Assembly: GCA_012934845.2 (NCBI GenBank)
Contig: WNNJ02003404.1
Span: 25,943-89,942 of the forward strand
Length of the DNA stretch: 64,000 bases
Source: Pomphorhynchus laevis
Taxonomy: Eukaryota > Acanthocephala > Palaeacanthocephala > Echinorhynchida > Pomphorhynchidae
Direction: 5' to 3'
The position numbers and the translations under genes were made by a program. Shown in pieces: positions 48,601 through 58,093 of the stretch (position 1 is its first letter; every line of letters begins with the position of its first letter). The notes below the pieces were generated by a model, which was not told the DNA's origin, did not search any database, and was given only the letters and a program-made list of their open reading frames with translations.

Positions 48601-51600
48601 TAGCGGAATTATTGCGTCTTGGTATTGAAATCTCATAGGAATTAAGCTCCGCATGTATACCCACTTGCTCAATAGTCGCCTCCTGCTCCACAATTGAAAA
48701 ATCTACTCTTGGTTCGCTGAAGATACATCGTGATTCATGTAGAATCGAGACTTCGGTATTGAGAGAGGATTCCTGTTTTGACAATGAGGTGCGAGGCATT
48801 CCGTGCAAGCACGACCTAAGCGTGCGCAACGACAGCCCTTACAACGCGCTGACTGTTCATTACATGAGCAACAGTATGGAATCGATGATGGAACATCTTT
48901 TAGCATTACTTGACGTATCATCTTGCATAGCTAGGTGGATACCGATGTACCGTCGACTTGTGTACGCTTGCTGTATATATTAATTGTTGTAAGGAGTTGT
49001 TATCAATATAATTTTGTATGTAAATTCGAGTTGCGAATTTAGTGCAAATTTGAGTTGTAGTTCTTCCCTTCTTGATCTTTGTTGATCTTCCCTTTTTCTT
49101 ATATATTATTTTGTGTTTAAGCTGTTTAAATTTTTTGTTTGTAAGTATTTAATAATCAAGATAATTTTATTAACCAGTCCTATTTCAATTTGTTATAATA
49201 ATAACAATAATGTGAACTATTAATAATATAATTTTAAAAAATAAATTATGGTAACGATAAATCACTTTTTGATTTGAGCAAGTCCCATAAAATTGAAAAG
49301 ATATACGAAATCTTAATGATAATTTGCTCTATAAAAAACGCTCATTTCCCTGCTTAACAATTGTGGGTGGAAACCGGGTATCCATTGCATTATGTATATC
49401 ATAGAGAAAATCTGCCGTACCATTATCTTCCAAAGTCACAGAGTAAATGTCATAAATATTGGATATTTCTCAACATTTCACCTAATAGTAGTGGGTAGTC
49501 TTAATGTAAATTTTAAGAACTTGATCATTTTAAATATCGCCCAATATGCTACTTGTAGCTGAATCTGAGACAACACTGGTGGCTTAAATCGAATTTTAAT
49601 TCCTTCTCTAATTTTGGAAGTTGCAGCGATTAAGAGTTATACTTTATTTGTTTCAACTATTGCTGCCAATTATGCCTGCAATCACACGGAATCTATTATA
49701 TCATTGGTTTATTTTCTTCAAAACAAGTATAGCTCCCAAGTGTCAATTTCGGTATGAACTCTTGGATTTTATGGATTCATTAAACGGGAATATTGAAGCT
49801 TGTGGATCCCTTTCGATTTTTGTGTGAACCATCTGGTGCCAACTTGTCACAACAGTAATTAATATTGTTTTCTATACTTTTTTAATATTGTTTTAATATT
49901 GTTTTATATTGTTTTAATTTGATGCTTAGAATGTACATTAATTTTGAGAAATCTTCTTGATTCAAGCATAAGACACATTCTTTGTGCAGTATGTGTTAAT
50001 AATTTTAAATTTGCAATTAAATTAACATATGCTAATTTAATTCATTTTGAAATGGTTTTTTAAATACGATTAATTTGTGCAATTGTAAGTCAGTAAAATT
50101 ATTCACATAAAAATATAAATTAAGAATCAAATTTGTTAATAATGCAGATTAAGATTTAATAATAATTAATTTATGTTTATAATAATATAGTTTTACTAAA
50201 TAAACAAAATTCAAATCCTAACTGAGGTTTGATGAAATCAAATATTTTTTAAATTATGTGTACTGTATGTAATACATGAAATCAGCTAACTGACACCATT
50301 TAATAATATAATAATATAATCATATTTAATCATATAATCATATAAGCACGACGCGAAAGAAAGACGAGAAACACTGCTAGATGTCGTTTCGTCATCACAA
50401 TGACCCATCAGTGACATATCCCTCCTACTGCTGGATGCAGAGGAGGACTAGCAGACGACTCTATCAAATCATGTGTATGGTGTGCTAGAAAACCTCTAGT
50501 AACATCATCATTGAGGGCTGAATTAGCACTACAACCGTACCAAATAGGATCATTACCGCAAAAGCACTGGCAAATGCCAGCGCAGGTATCTTTATACCGG
50601 ATTACTTTTAGTATGAATTTATCTCAAATGATATAATTCCGCGTGAATTTTTGTTGTAATCATATAAGCCCAACGCGAAAGGAAGACGAGAAACACTGCT
50701 AGATGCCGTCTCGTCATCACAATGACTCATCAGTGCCATATCCCTCTTACTGCTGGATGCAGAGGAGGACTAGCAGATGGCTCTATCAAAGAATTATGTA
50801 TATGATGTGCTAGAAAACCTCTAGTAACACCATCATTGAGGGCTAAATTAGCATTTAAACTTTACCAAATAGGATCATTAGCGCACAAGCACTGGCAAAT
50901 GCCAGCGCAGGTATCTTTATATCGGCTTACTTCTAATATGAATTTATCTCAAATGATATCATTCCGCGTGAATTTTTGTTGTAATCATATAAGCCCGACG
51001 CGACAGAAAGACAAAAAACACTGCTAGATGCCATTTCGTCATCACAATGACTCATCAGTGCCATATCTCTACCACTGCTAGATGCAGAGGAGGACTAGCA
51101 TTTGTATTATTGAATAAAACCATTTATATTTTATATTATTATTTTTAAACATATTTTGTAATTTAAGAAAATTTTGTGCTAATTATGTTTTTATAAATGA
51201 ATTGATATATTGTATACTCTATTCTAGAATAAAGATAAGAAATCTTAACGTAGAATAACTTTGTTGTCAGATTTTTAATCACGTTACCGAACCATATACA
51301 CATTAATAACTAGGTATTAACTAAAGACATCGTAAATCCATTAAAGGTTTCTTTCTTACAGTTTATATTCACATATAATTATGTCATCTATTTAGTAATG
51401 GCATTTTGCTTTCCTCTATAAAATAGTCAAATGTATTCTATTAAACAACCAATGCAATATTTAATAAGAATATCATCATTTTATTAAAAATATATTTAAT
51501 ATATTTTTAATAAAATATATTAATATATATATTAATATATATTAATTAGCAAAACTTCGTCCCCTAAATCGTCTTATCTTTAAGATATACAAGATGTGTA

Positions 51601-54600
51601 ATGCATAAATATAATTATATTAAAATTAAATATCATTCTGGTACATGTCAGTTACTGTCACGTTTCTTGGATAATTAGCATTTATGGCAATGTAAAAATA
51701 TTTATATTTATACTATAAATATAGTATTTCTGAATCATTTATACTTAATTGTATAATAAAGCAGCCATCAAAATATTGAAAAAGTAGTACAATTATTTTC
51801 GTTCGATTCACTTTTTAATAATTTTTTAAATTATTAACTAATTACTTATAAATTTTTTAAATTTGTATAATTTTAAAAATTGTTGTAAAATTTAATTTAA
51901 AATGTATTTAGGCCCGCTTGCTTCCATGCTGTTAAACAAATTTGGATGTAGATTTGTTACAATAGCCGGATCCGTAATCGCAGCTGGTGCTATGTGCATT
52001 TCTACATTTTCTCCTAACATTATATTCATGATCGCGACTTATGGAGTTTTGGGAGGTTTGATTTGTTTTTTATTATTTCTAAATGTACCAATAATATATC
52101 TTACGAGAAAACATACATCTTATAACATGTGTTTTTGCCATGTAGTGATTAATAAAATGACCTCTAAGTGCCATACTTGCAATAAATGCCGATAATTTTA
52201 ATATATTATTAATATTTAGGCAAATCTGATTAGCATTGGTCTCTTCATGCGTGGTTATTTCCTATTAATCAATAAATTACAATCGACATGGTGCGTATCT
52301 TATTTACGATCTGGTCTGAATTGATTATTGTTGGCTTAATTCTGGCGTAGATTCTTTTTCTAATATATATTATAAACAAATTGGCACTATTAGATAAAAA
52401 TAATAAATCTTCCCATCACTCTTAAAATCTGGACCCTACTGATGAAGCTTAATAAGCAGAAAGCGGCCAAGAGATTTGATCGCTGATGAACTGTAATGGT
52501 TGCCAATACCCAGTTATGTCCTTTCCCCGTTTACTTGCTAGTAACGACTATATTGATATCGCTCTGATATCCGAGGATATGTTACAATAATATTTCTATT
52601 ATATATAGTTTATGTCTTGTAGCAATTTATCACATGTTCGCTACTTTACACATATATGAAGTACCAAGCATTACATATATTTATTTTTGTGATAAATTAT
52701 TGTTCAAAGATTTGTTCTTGCGATGACATCAGTTTATATGTTTCTACTAGATTAATTGTGAAATAAATATAGCAAAACTGGGTGTACTTTGTATCTATGA
52801 TTTTAGATTGTTTAAGTTGAAAGTATTAATGCCCATAAAAAAGAAACGTAAAACTAACCCAATAAAATAGAAACATTAATTCATAATTATATTTACTAAT
52901 TAAAAATTGTTAATTGATATAAATTAATATTTTTTAGCTGGCACAATGCTACTTAAACTCGTCTTTTAAATTTTTATGATTTTTTCTATTGCGAATGACC
53001 TAAATAACATGTGTCCTGTATTCTTTAGGACTCGGCTTTGGTTTTATATATTTACCCGCACTTACCTCAGTTTCTTTATACTTCAAGAAGAAAGCAGCAC
53101 TAGCCATGAGTAAGTTTGATTTTGGTATGATAGTATATATATGTACGTTTTTTACAAAGGTGTGAATGTTGCCGGTTCCGGAATAGGTACAATAATAATG
53201 GCACCTTTAGCAGCCGTTTTGTTCGATGAATATGGTTGGAAAGGTGGTATGCTTGTCTTAGCTGCTTTGGTTCTCAATTGTGCCGCTGTTGGATATTTGC
53301 TTAAGCCAGTACCGAAATCACAACATTTAAGGTAATTTATTAAATTCGGCTTATAAATTTTCTAATGAGCTTTGTTTTCTTACTAAAAACAAAACGTATG
53401 ATGTGTTTAAGTTAATTTGATATGACGCATATTGAGAAATTCTCTAAATCTACACCTTTTATATCTTTATCTAAGATCATCAATGGTTGTTATTTCATGT
53501 AATAAAAACGGTTATAATAAATATATCTATGCTGATATGTATTTTAAAAAATATTCTTTAAAATATCAAAATAATTTTGCTGACTTTCAATTATACCTGA
53601 TCGTTTCTGAATATTATAAAAACAATTAAATCATATTTTTCTAGAAAACTGCAGATATTTAAATAACATCAAGAAAAACAAAACATGTATTTCCATAAAA
53701 CATATATCTACTACGGCAACGTGTTGCCTATTTAGATAATTTATCTACATATCAGTTAGCATATTGGAGAAAAGCCCTTGCTTTATCATCATATTGAAGG
53801 AAGTTAGCTGAGGAGGCTAAGTCAGCTGTTTAGACGATGATTAGGAGGTTTGCCTTCGTAATAAGGTGTTTTAGGTTAGTCTTACCGGGTAGATACTTTA
53901 CTGTAAACTTTGATACAGATAGAAATAGCAAGTATCAAAACTTGATGTAGACCGTCTCGGGTTATTCTGATGTGAACTTGGAACTGTTAATGAGAATCGC
54001 TACACCTACAGTAAGATGATCAACAGATTGCATCCATTATTCGACACTCGGTCAAGTCGTAACAACTTTAACTTTTATATTTTGTCAAGACAATATATTT
54101 TAATTCATATAAAGGTTTTGTTAATCAGATCGGTTTTTTCTGTTAAATTAACAGAATAGCAAAGTCATTGGTATCACATGTTTTCATTTAAAATTAAATA
54201 TACTATTTTTTGTTAGAGCGTATTATATTGCTGTGTAAATTTCATCTTTCTAACTTGATATTTTTTATTAAATGGATTTATTAAAATATGGTTTACTTCC
54301 GCTTATATTCATTATATTTTTATTAATATTTTGATTATTCTTTAAGAAATTTGACTGAAACTGAAGACCATAAGGTAAATATGACTTACAAATCTTACGA
54401 TGTCCACTCTTCAATTAAGATATGCCAGAAGATTGTACTATATCTGTGATTTTAGGATTCGACCAGTTTAACGGTTGGAAACAATATCGAAGAGCATGCA
54501 TCAGAAGCGAACATTTCAAATAGAATTGAGGATTCTGTAGTCGTTCAGTCTGGTTGGCATATTATAAGACACGATCGACGATTGATGATAATATGCATTG

Positions 54601-57600
54601 CTAATGTATTCAGTATGATCGGCTACTATGTGCCATATATGTTTCTGTCGTCTATGGGAGAAAATAAGGGAATGACTAGAACAAAATCAGCTTTGCTCAT
54701 ATCTATTTTAGGTGGGTATTGTAGAAGATATAAAATTTATCATGATGTATTTAGTAAAACTATGTTTAATATATTGTTTACTTAGTTTAGGAGTTACGAA
54801 TACATGCGCTCGTCCAATCTCCGGAATAATAGTTGAATATACGCCTTTGTCGGCTCTCGATCTTAACAATCTAAGTTTACTTATTTCAGCAGTAGTTACC
54901 TTTCCTATTGAATTGTATGGAACGGTAGGATTGTTTCTGTATGCTGGCCTATTCGGATTTTTCATTGCACCACACATTTCAATGACTCCCGTATTTGTTG
55001 GCGACTTATTTGGCCGTCATCAAGTTTCTAGCACTTACGGGATGGTTTCTTTCTTCCGTGGATTCACCACAGCTATTTCGCCGATATTATGTGGTTAGTT
55101 TTTATTTGCTTGCATTTTACGTATACAAATGCTATTTTGTTAATTGATACACAAATTTTCGTGAGTCAAAATTTTAAAATTCGAAATATAAAATTTCTAA
55201 AATTCAAAGTAAAATAAATTTTATTTTAAATTTTAGAAATTTTGGATCCTCAAGAAGCTCGTATGTGACTAGCAAAAATTTGTGTTATTTGATTTAATAA
55301 ATGCTGTCAATAAAAGTAAGAACTTTTGCCGACAAATTTATAAATCTACAACAATTAATGAAATTAATTGTTGTAGATTAATTTGATTAATGAAATTTAT
55401 TAATTTTAAATTTAAATTTTCATTAATTTGATTAATTAAAATTAATCAAATCAGTTAACTGAATCTACGTATTTATTATAAATATAAAATTAATAAATAA
55501 ATAAAAATAAATAAAAATAATAATGCTAAATCAATAAATCAAAATTTAATAATTAGATAATAAATAATTATAAATAATTGTTATAAGATTTTATAAAACT
55601 TATATCAAGTTAAAATAGAAACTTGAAATTTAAAATAAAAGTCAATTTTTATGAATTGGCTAATAAATAATATAGGATGTATCAAAATAAGGATTAGAGG
55701 TCATCAGGAGGAACTGCTATGTAATCAGGTTTCAGCCCCTAACTCCTCTACCCAACATAGCAGCGTGGCCAAATACATAATAATGATGTATTTCATCTAA
55801 TGAAATTTGATTATCTAGTATCTTATTCTAGTACAAAGTATATTATTACATGTTATATTATAATATAATTGTCAATATCATTACATATTACGGCAATTCT
55901 TGAAATTCATTATTAAATGTCTTATATTTAATATTATTTGGTATGCATGAATGTTCATGCAAAAATGTTTCTTTTAAATTTAAATATGCCATATTTACCA
56001 TATTAATTAATAACAGTTTTAATTGATGTTAATTTAATGTTCATACCTAGATATATACCTTATTTATCAATGGTTTTATTAAGAATAAGACTATCTGGAT
56101 AAATTTGTTCGCTTATTGAATAAAAATTGCTAGAATTAAATACATATATCATCAATATATCGAAACATATTTCATATATTTATTGTTTAGATTTAGTTTT
56201 TACACAGTTATGAACAAATTTATATTATATAAAGCTTAAAAATAAGTCACTATAATTGGGCTACTATTACCTCCCATACGAACACTTTGTATTTGTCAAA
56301 TATATATGTCCTTAAGTTTAAATAATTTTGATTTATCAAAATATTTAAGGCTTCTATTAATTCAAATTTGTCCACATATGGATAAAATCAAGATTTTATC
56401 AAAATTATAAAACTACGGTAATTCAAATGATATTTAATTGGATTTTGATGTTTTTAGTGATACATAATGATATTATTATCAAATGAATATTATTAAATAT
56501 TATTATAATATTATTAAATATTATTATTAAATATTATTAAATATTATTATTAAATATTATTAAATAATTATCAAATATTATTATGAAATGAAATATTATC
56601 TAATGAATCAGTGAAAACTTAGAAGGATTCTTTTAATAGTTGCACTTTATACTTAAATGTTTTAAATAAAATATTTTTATTTAATTATAAGCATTTACAT
56701 TTCTTTTAAATATTAATTGTTCATCGATCTTAATAACAAATAATATATTTTGTGCATTAACTGCCTGGTCTACTAGGGATTAATAAAAAATTAAAATTCT
56801 TTAAATAATTAATTTAAATTTATATCATTTAAGATTACATTCGATGAAAAATGTACTTTGATTTTATTTTTATACATTGAGAAAGATACAATAATAAATA
56901 AAATTTTCTCTAGATTTTTGTCTATGTAATAACCCTCTTCATGAGTTGGTACTTCTCTATGTGTAGCGACTGGTTCAATAATACTATAAACACATGCATT
57001 TCTAGAAAAATTTGGGTAATCCTTCAACTTTAAACTTGCTGTCGGTATCCTTAAGCTTCAGTTATCTTTGTTACCTTCCATTATCGTCTTCCCATTGATT
57101 GTAATCTATTCTTTTATGAGCCTTTGCTTCCAATTACTTTCTACTTTGATTATTCTGGCATTATTTAGGTCAAAACGATGATCATGCGTAAGCCACTGTT
57201 TGACCAATTAAATTTAAGTAATAAAATCTAAGATAAGCGATAAGTAATATTTTAAGATAAACATATCATTAAGATTTTAAAAATTTGTTTAGAGCAAATA
57301 TGTTTAATTCAGTGCAACAAATAAATAATTATCGTTTGAATAGTATATTGGCTGTGTTTGGCTAATAATTCTACTTTTTGATAAATATATTTGCTTTGCT
57401 TGCCTAACAAAATGGAAATAGGTAGTTCTGATTTACAGCATGATATCTTTAATTTATTTCTCAAATGATGATACCATTCCGCGTGAATTTTTAGTAATCA
57501 TATATGCCCGACGCGAAAGAATGACGAATGCCGTTTCGTCATGACTATGACTCATCAGTGCTAGTTCCCTCCCACTGCTGGATGCAGAGGAGGACTAGCA

Positions 57601-58093
57601 GAGGGCAATCAACGAATGAATCAAGTGCATGATGTACTAGAAAATCTCTAGTAACATCATCTAGAGTGCCTAATTAGCACTACAGATTCACCAAATGTTT
57701 GCTAATGATCCAATTTAATGAAGCTATTGTAGTGCTAATTCAGCACTCTATATGATGTTATTAGAGATTTTCTAGTACATCATGCACTTGATTCATTCGT
57801 TGATTGCCGTCTGCTAGTTCTCCTCTGCATCCAGCAGCGGGAAGGAACTGGCACTGATGAGTCATAGTGATGACGAAACGCCATTCGTCATTCAATTTAT
57901 TTATAATGTTTATTTACTAACATCCTGTATTGTTGTTGTCTTTTTTTAAATAGGCTATATCAATGAGCGTACAAATTCATTCACTGCGGGATTTCTTTTC
58001 GGCGGAGCAACATTGCTAGCCAGTTTTGCGTTACATACTTGCGTTTCAGTTATGGAAAGAAGAAAAACGGTCAAGAATCGGTCAAATTTATAG
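42614..58093 (+). CDS. SLC16-type monocarboxylate-transporter-like protein, nine exons
   Basis: A major-facilitator carrier with 12 predicted helices in the plasma membrane. Exons: 42614-42667, 45532-45667, 51912-52055, 53029-53109, 53160-53331, 54347-54374, 54456-54711, 54791-55093, 57954-58093. All have GT/AG borders and consistent phases (0,1,1,1,2,0,1,1), giving 437 residues. Helix 1 reads SWVVLAACFLINIICDGTLY, helices 4-5 GFGFIYLPALTSVSLYF then AMSVNVAGSGIGTIIMAPL, helix 8 GVTNTCARPISG, helix 12 TAGFLFGGATLLASFALH. A loop of about 60 residues separates helices 6 and 7, as in the family. The N-terminal signature (normally DGGWGW) is reduced to NSPYSW. Asn stands four residues before the helix-8 Arg, where MCT1 has the proton-coupling Asp. 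This suggests an orphan or non-proton-linked member; substrate unknown. Introns occupy about 14.2 kb and hold ribozyme repeats and retroelements. Confidence 0.92.
42668..44614. other. Transporter intron 1, 5' part
   Basis: AT-rich. 42850-43087 has a compositional rise with a short open frame (LLYTDDGIDPAGINILNYN) that I cannot assign. 43740-43870 is a run of TATA/ATTA palindromic sequence. Confidence 0.35.
44650..44722 (-). ncRNA. Hammerhead ribozyme (type III), left arm of intron-1 pair
   Basis: Minus strand: GCCGTC at 44722-44717, stem I opening TGCTAGTTC, CTGATGA at 44677-44671, stem II GTCA/TGAC, GAAA at 44657-44654. Stem III pairs as AUGG with CCGU (one wobble). The core is complete, but stem I has diverged on its 3' side. 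Confidence 0.75.
44913..44995 (+). ncRNA. Decayed hammerhead ribozyme (type III), right arm of intron-1 pair
   Basis: CTGATGA (44961-44967), GAAA (44982-44985) and stem II GTCA/TGAC are kept. The cleavage end has drifted from GCCGTC to GCCGCA, so self-cleavage in the type III fold is unlikely. Confidence 0.65.
45943..45988. repeat. Perfect 21-bp hairpin in intron 2
   Basis: 45943-45963 (TGGTATGAAACGTTGCCAGA...) is the exact reverse complement of 45968-45988 around TTTA. Confidence 0.85.
45989..46116. other. Unassigned stretch in intron 2
   Basis: Reads openly on the plus strand (KVSWKCFKVAPEDTLLPTY) but matches nothing I recognise. Confidence 0.25.
46117..48983 (-). mobile_element. Fossil reverse-transcriptase element with Cys-rich N-terminal region
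   Basis: About 2.9 kb inside transporter intron 2, antisense to the host gene. From right to left: a Cys-rich zinc-binding-like block (CKGCRCARLGRACTEC, 48703-48921); a helical region (48230-48829); a conserved leader (ISRGSMSAALRLLEHPEHQ, near 48200); RT palm words AINAFNCANRD (47.87 kb), EGFTQGDP (47.75 kb) and YADDANLV (47.64 kb); and C-terminal blocks PVGIGGIGIRSPSRRATAEY (47.1 kb) and RAGFFPVVLASNGGLGQGA (46.4 kb). This architecture belongs to a multi-copy RT family seen in several invertebrate genomes; I am not certain whether it groups with LINEs or DIRS-like elements. It is broken in several places and looks moderately old. No terminal repeats were recognised. Confidence 0.7.
48984..50339. 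other. Intron 2, AT-rich, no feature recognised
   Basis: About 1.35 kb without a coding stretch or known repeat that I can see. Confidence 0.4.
50383..50460 (-). ncRNA. Hammerhead ribozyme (type III), array unit 3
   Basis: Stem III GTCGT (50459-50455) with ACGAC after GAAA, perfectly paired and changed on both sides relative to the family GCCGT/ACGGC. Cleavage triplet GUC, cut between 50454 and 50453. GAAA at 50390-50387. The core CTGATGA is altered to CTGATGG at its last base (position 9). Confidence 0.75.
50705..50783 (-). ncRNA. Hammerhead ribozyme (type III), array unit 2, damaged
   Basis: CTGATGA at 50733-50727 is intact and stem II GTCAT/ATGAC is perfect. GAAA has become GAGA (50712-50709) and the cleavage side reads GCCATC, losing one stem III pair. 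Confidence 0.7.
51030..51100 (-). ncRNA. Hammerhead ribozyme (type III), array unit 1, lacking its 5' stem III strand
   Basis: CTGATGA (51058-51052), stem II GTCAT/ATGAC and GAAA (51037-51034) are intact. Stem I opens TGCTAGTCCTCC at 51100, where the repeat stops. The strand that would pair as stem III (GCCGU) is absent, as expected for a self-cleaved 5' end. Confidence 0.8.
51101..51911. other. Intron 2, 3' part
   Basis: AT-rich. 51480-51545 is a run of ATATTTAATA/TATTAATATA palindromes. Nothing else recognised before the exon 3 acceptor. Confidence 0.4.
52056..53028. other. Transporter intron 3
   Basis: AT-rich except for about 52430-52575, a GC-richer patch that may be a short retroelement 3' end. 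It contains CTGATGAAGCTTAATAAGC followed by AGAAAGCGG, resembling a hammerhead-like hairpin common in retroelement ends. Confidence 0.4.
53332..54346. other. Transporter intron 5
   Basis: Mostly AT-rich. 53750-54060 is GC-richer and reads weakly like a LINE C-terminal region (RKLAEEAKSAV, then TMIRRFAFVIRC) on the plus strand, but I cannot assign it to a family. Confidence 0.35.
55094..55439. repeat. Intron 8 start with nested hairpins
   Basis: 55150-55288 folds as a long AT-rich inverted repeat (ACACAAATTTT / AAAAATTTGTGT at its ends). 55343-55357 and 55365-55379 form a perfect 15-bp hairpin (AATCTACAACAATTA). Confidence 0.6.
55440..56400 (-). mobile_element. Penelope-like element (AT-rich family), RT end and 3' segment, in intron 8
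   Basis: 55885-56370 is homologous, on the minus strand, to the RT end of the copies at 7.1-7.7 kb and 40.5-41.0 kb (for example the GTATGCATGAATG thumb block near 55940). 55500-55740 is the reversed AT-rich 3' segment, including the reverse complement of CTCCTGATGACCTCTAATCC. Strongly decayed. Confidence 0.7.
56401..57454. repeat. Intron 8 middle, with ATTATTAAAT tandem repeats
   Basis: 56460-56600 is a low-complexity run of ATTATTAAAT-like units. The rest is AT-rich and without recognised features. Confidence 0.55.
57530..57606 (-). ncRNA. Hammerhead ribozyme (type III), left arm of intron-8 pair
   Basis: CTGATGA (57558-57552), GAAA (57537-57534) and stem I opening TGCTAG at 57600 are present. 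The cleavage side reads GCCCTC instead of GCCGTC, and the stem II loop side has one change, so activity is doubtful. Confidence 0.65.
57801..57885 (+). ncRNA. Hammerhead ribozyme (type III), sense strand of transporter intron 8
   Basis: GCCGTC (57806-57811) supplies stem III and the GUC triplet. Stem I is TGCTAGTTC (57812-57820) with GAACTGGCA (57845-57853), 9 bp with one wobble, enclosing TGCATCCAGCA. Core CTGATGA (57854-57860). Stem II GTCAT-AGTG-ATGAC is perfect. GAAA at 57875-57878, then stem III ACG with one C/C mismatch further out. This is the most complete sense-strand copy inside the host gene. The predicted cut after 57811 would lie 142 bases before exon 9. Confidence 0.82.

Larger units (their letters stand above)
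50340..51100 (-). repeat. Tandem array of three ribozyme repeats (about 322-325 bp units) in intron 2
   Basis: On the minus strand three head-to-tail units start at the same sequence (TGCTAGTCCTCC). The unit starts are at 51100, 50775 and 50453, giving periods of 325 and 322 bp; the third unit is cut at about 50340. Each unit carries a hammerhead core, then TTTCGCGT..GGGCTTATATGATT, then a non-ribozyme half with GTGCTAGAAAACCTCTAGT and GCACTGGCAAATGCCAGCGC (both on the plus strand). There is no ORF. The right-hand end falls exactly on the predicted self-cleavage position. Confidence 0.9.
57455..57892. repeat. Ribozyme-repeat family, head-to-head pair in intron 8
   Basis: Two copies face each other with arms of about 185 bp (for example GCATGATGTACTAGAAAATC at 57628 and its reverse complement near 57766). 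The outer left end extends further (TTCCGCGTGAATTTTTAGTA). The right copy ends at about 57892, only 61 bases before exon 9. Confidence 0.85.

Noticed and set aside
50836-51027. Open frame across the ribozyme array
   Set aside because: It spans unit borders of a non-coding repeat and is not kept in the other copies.
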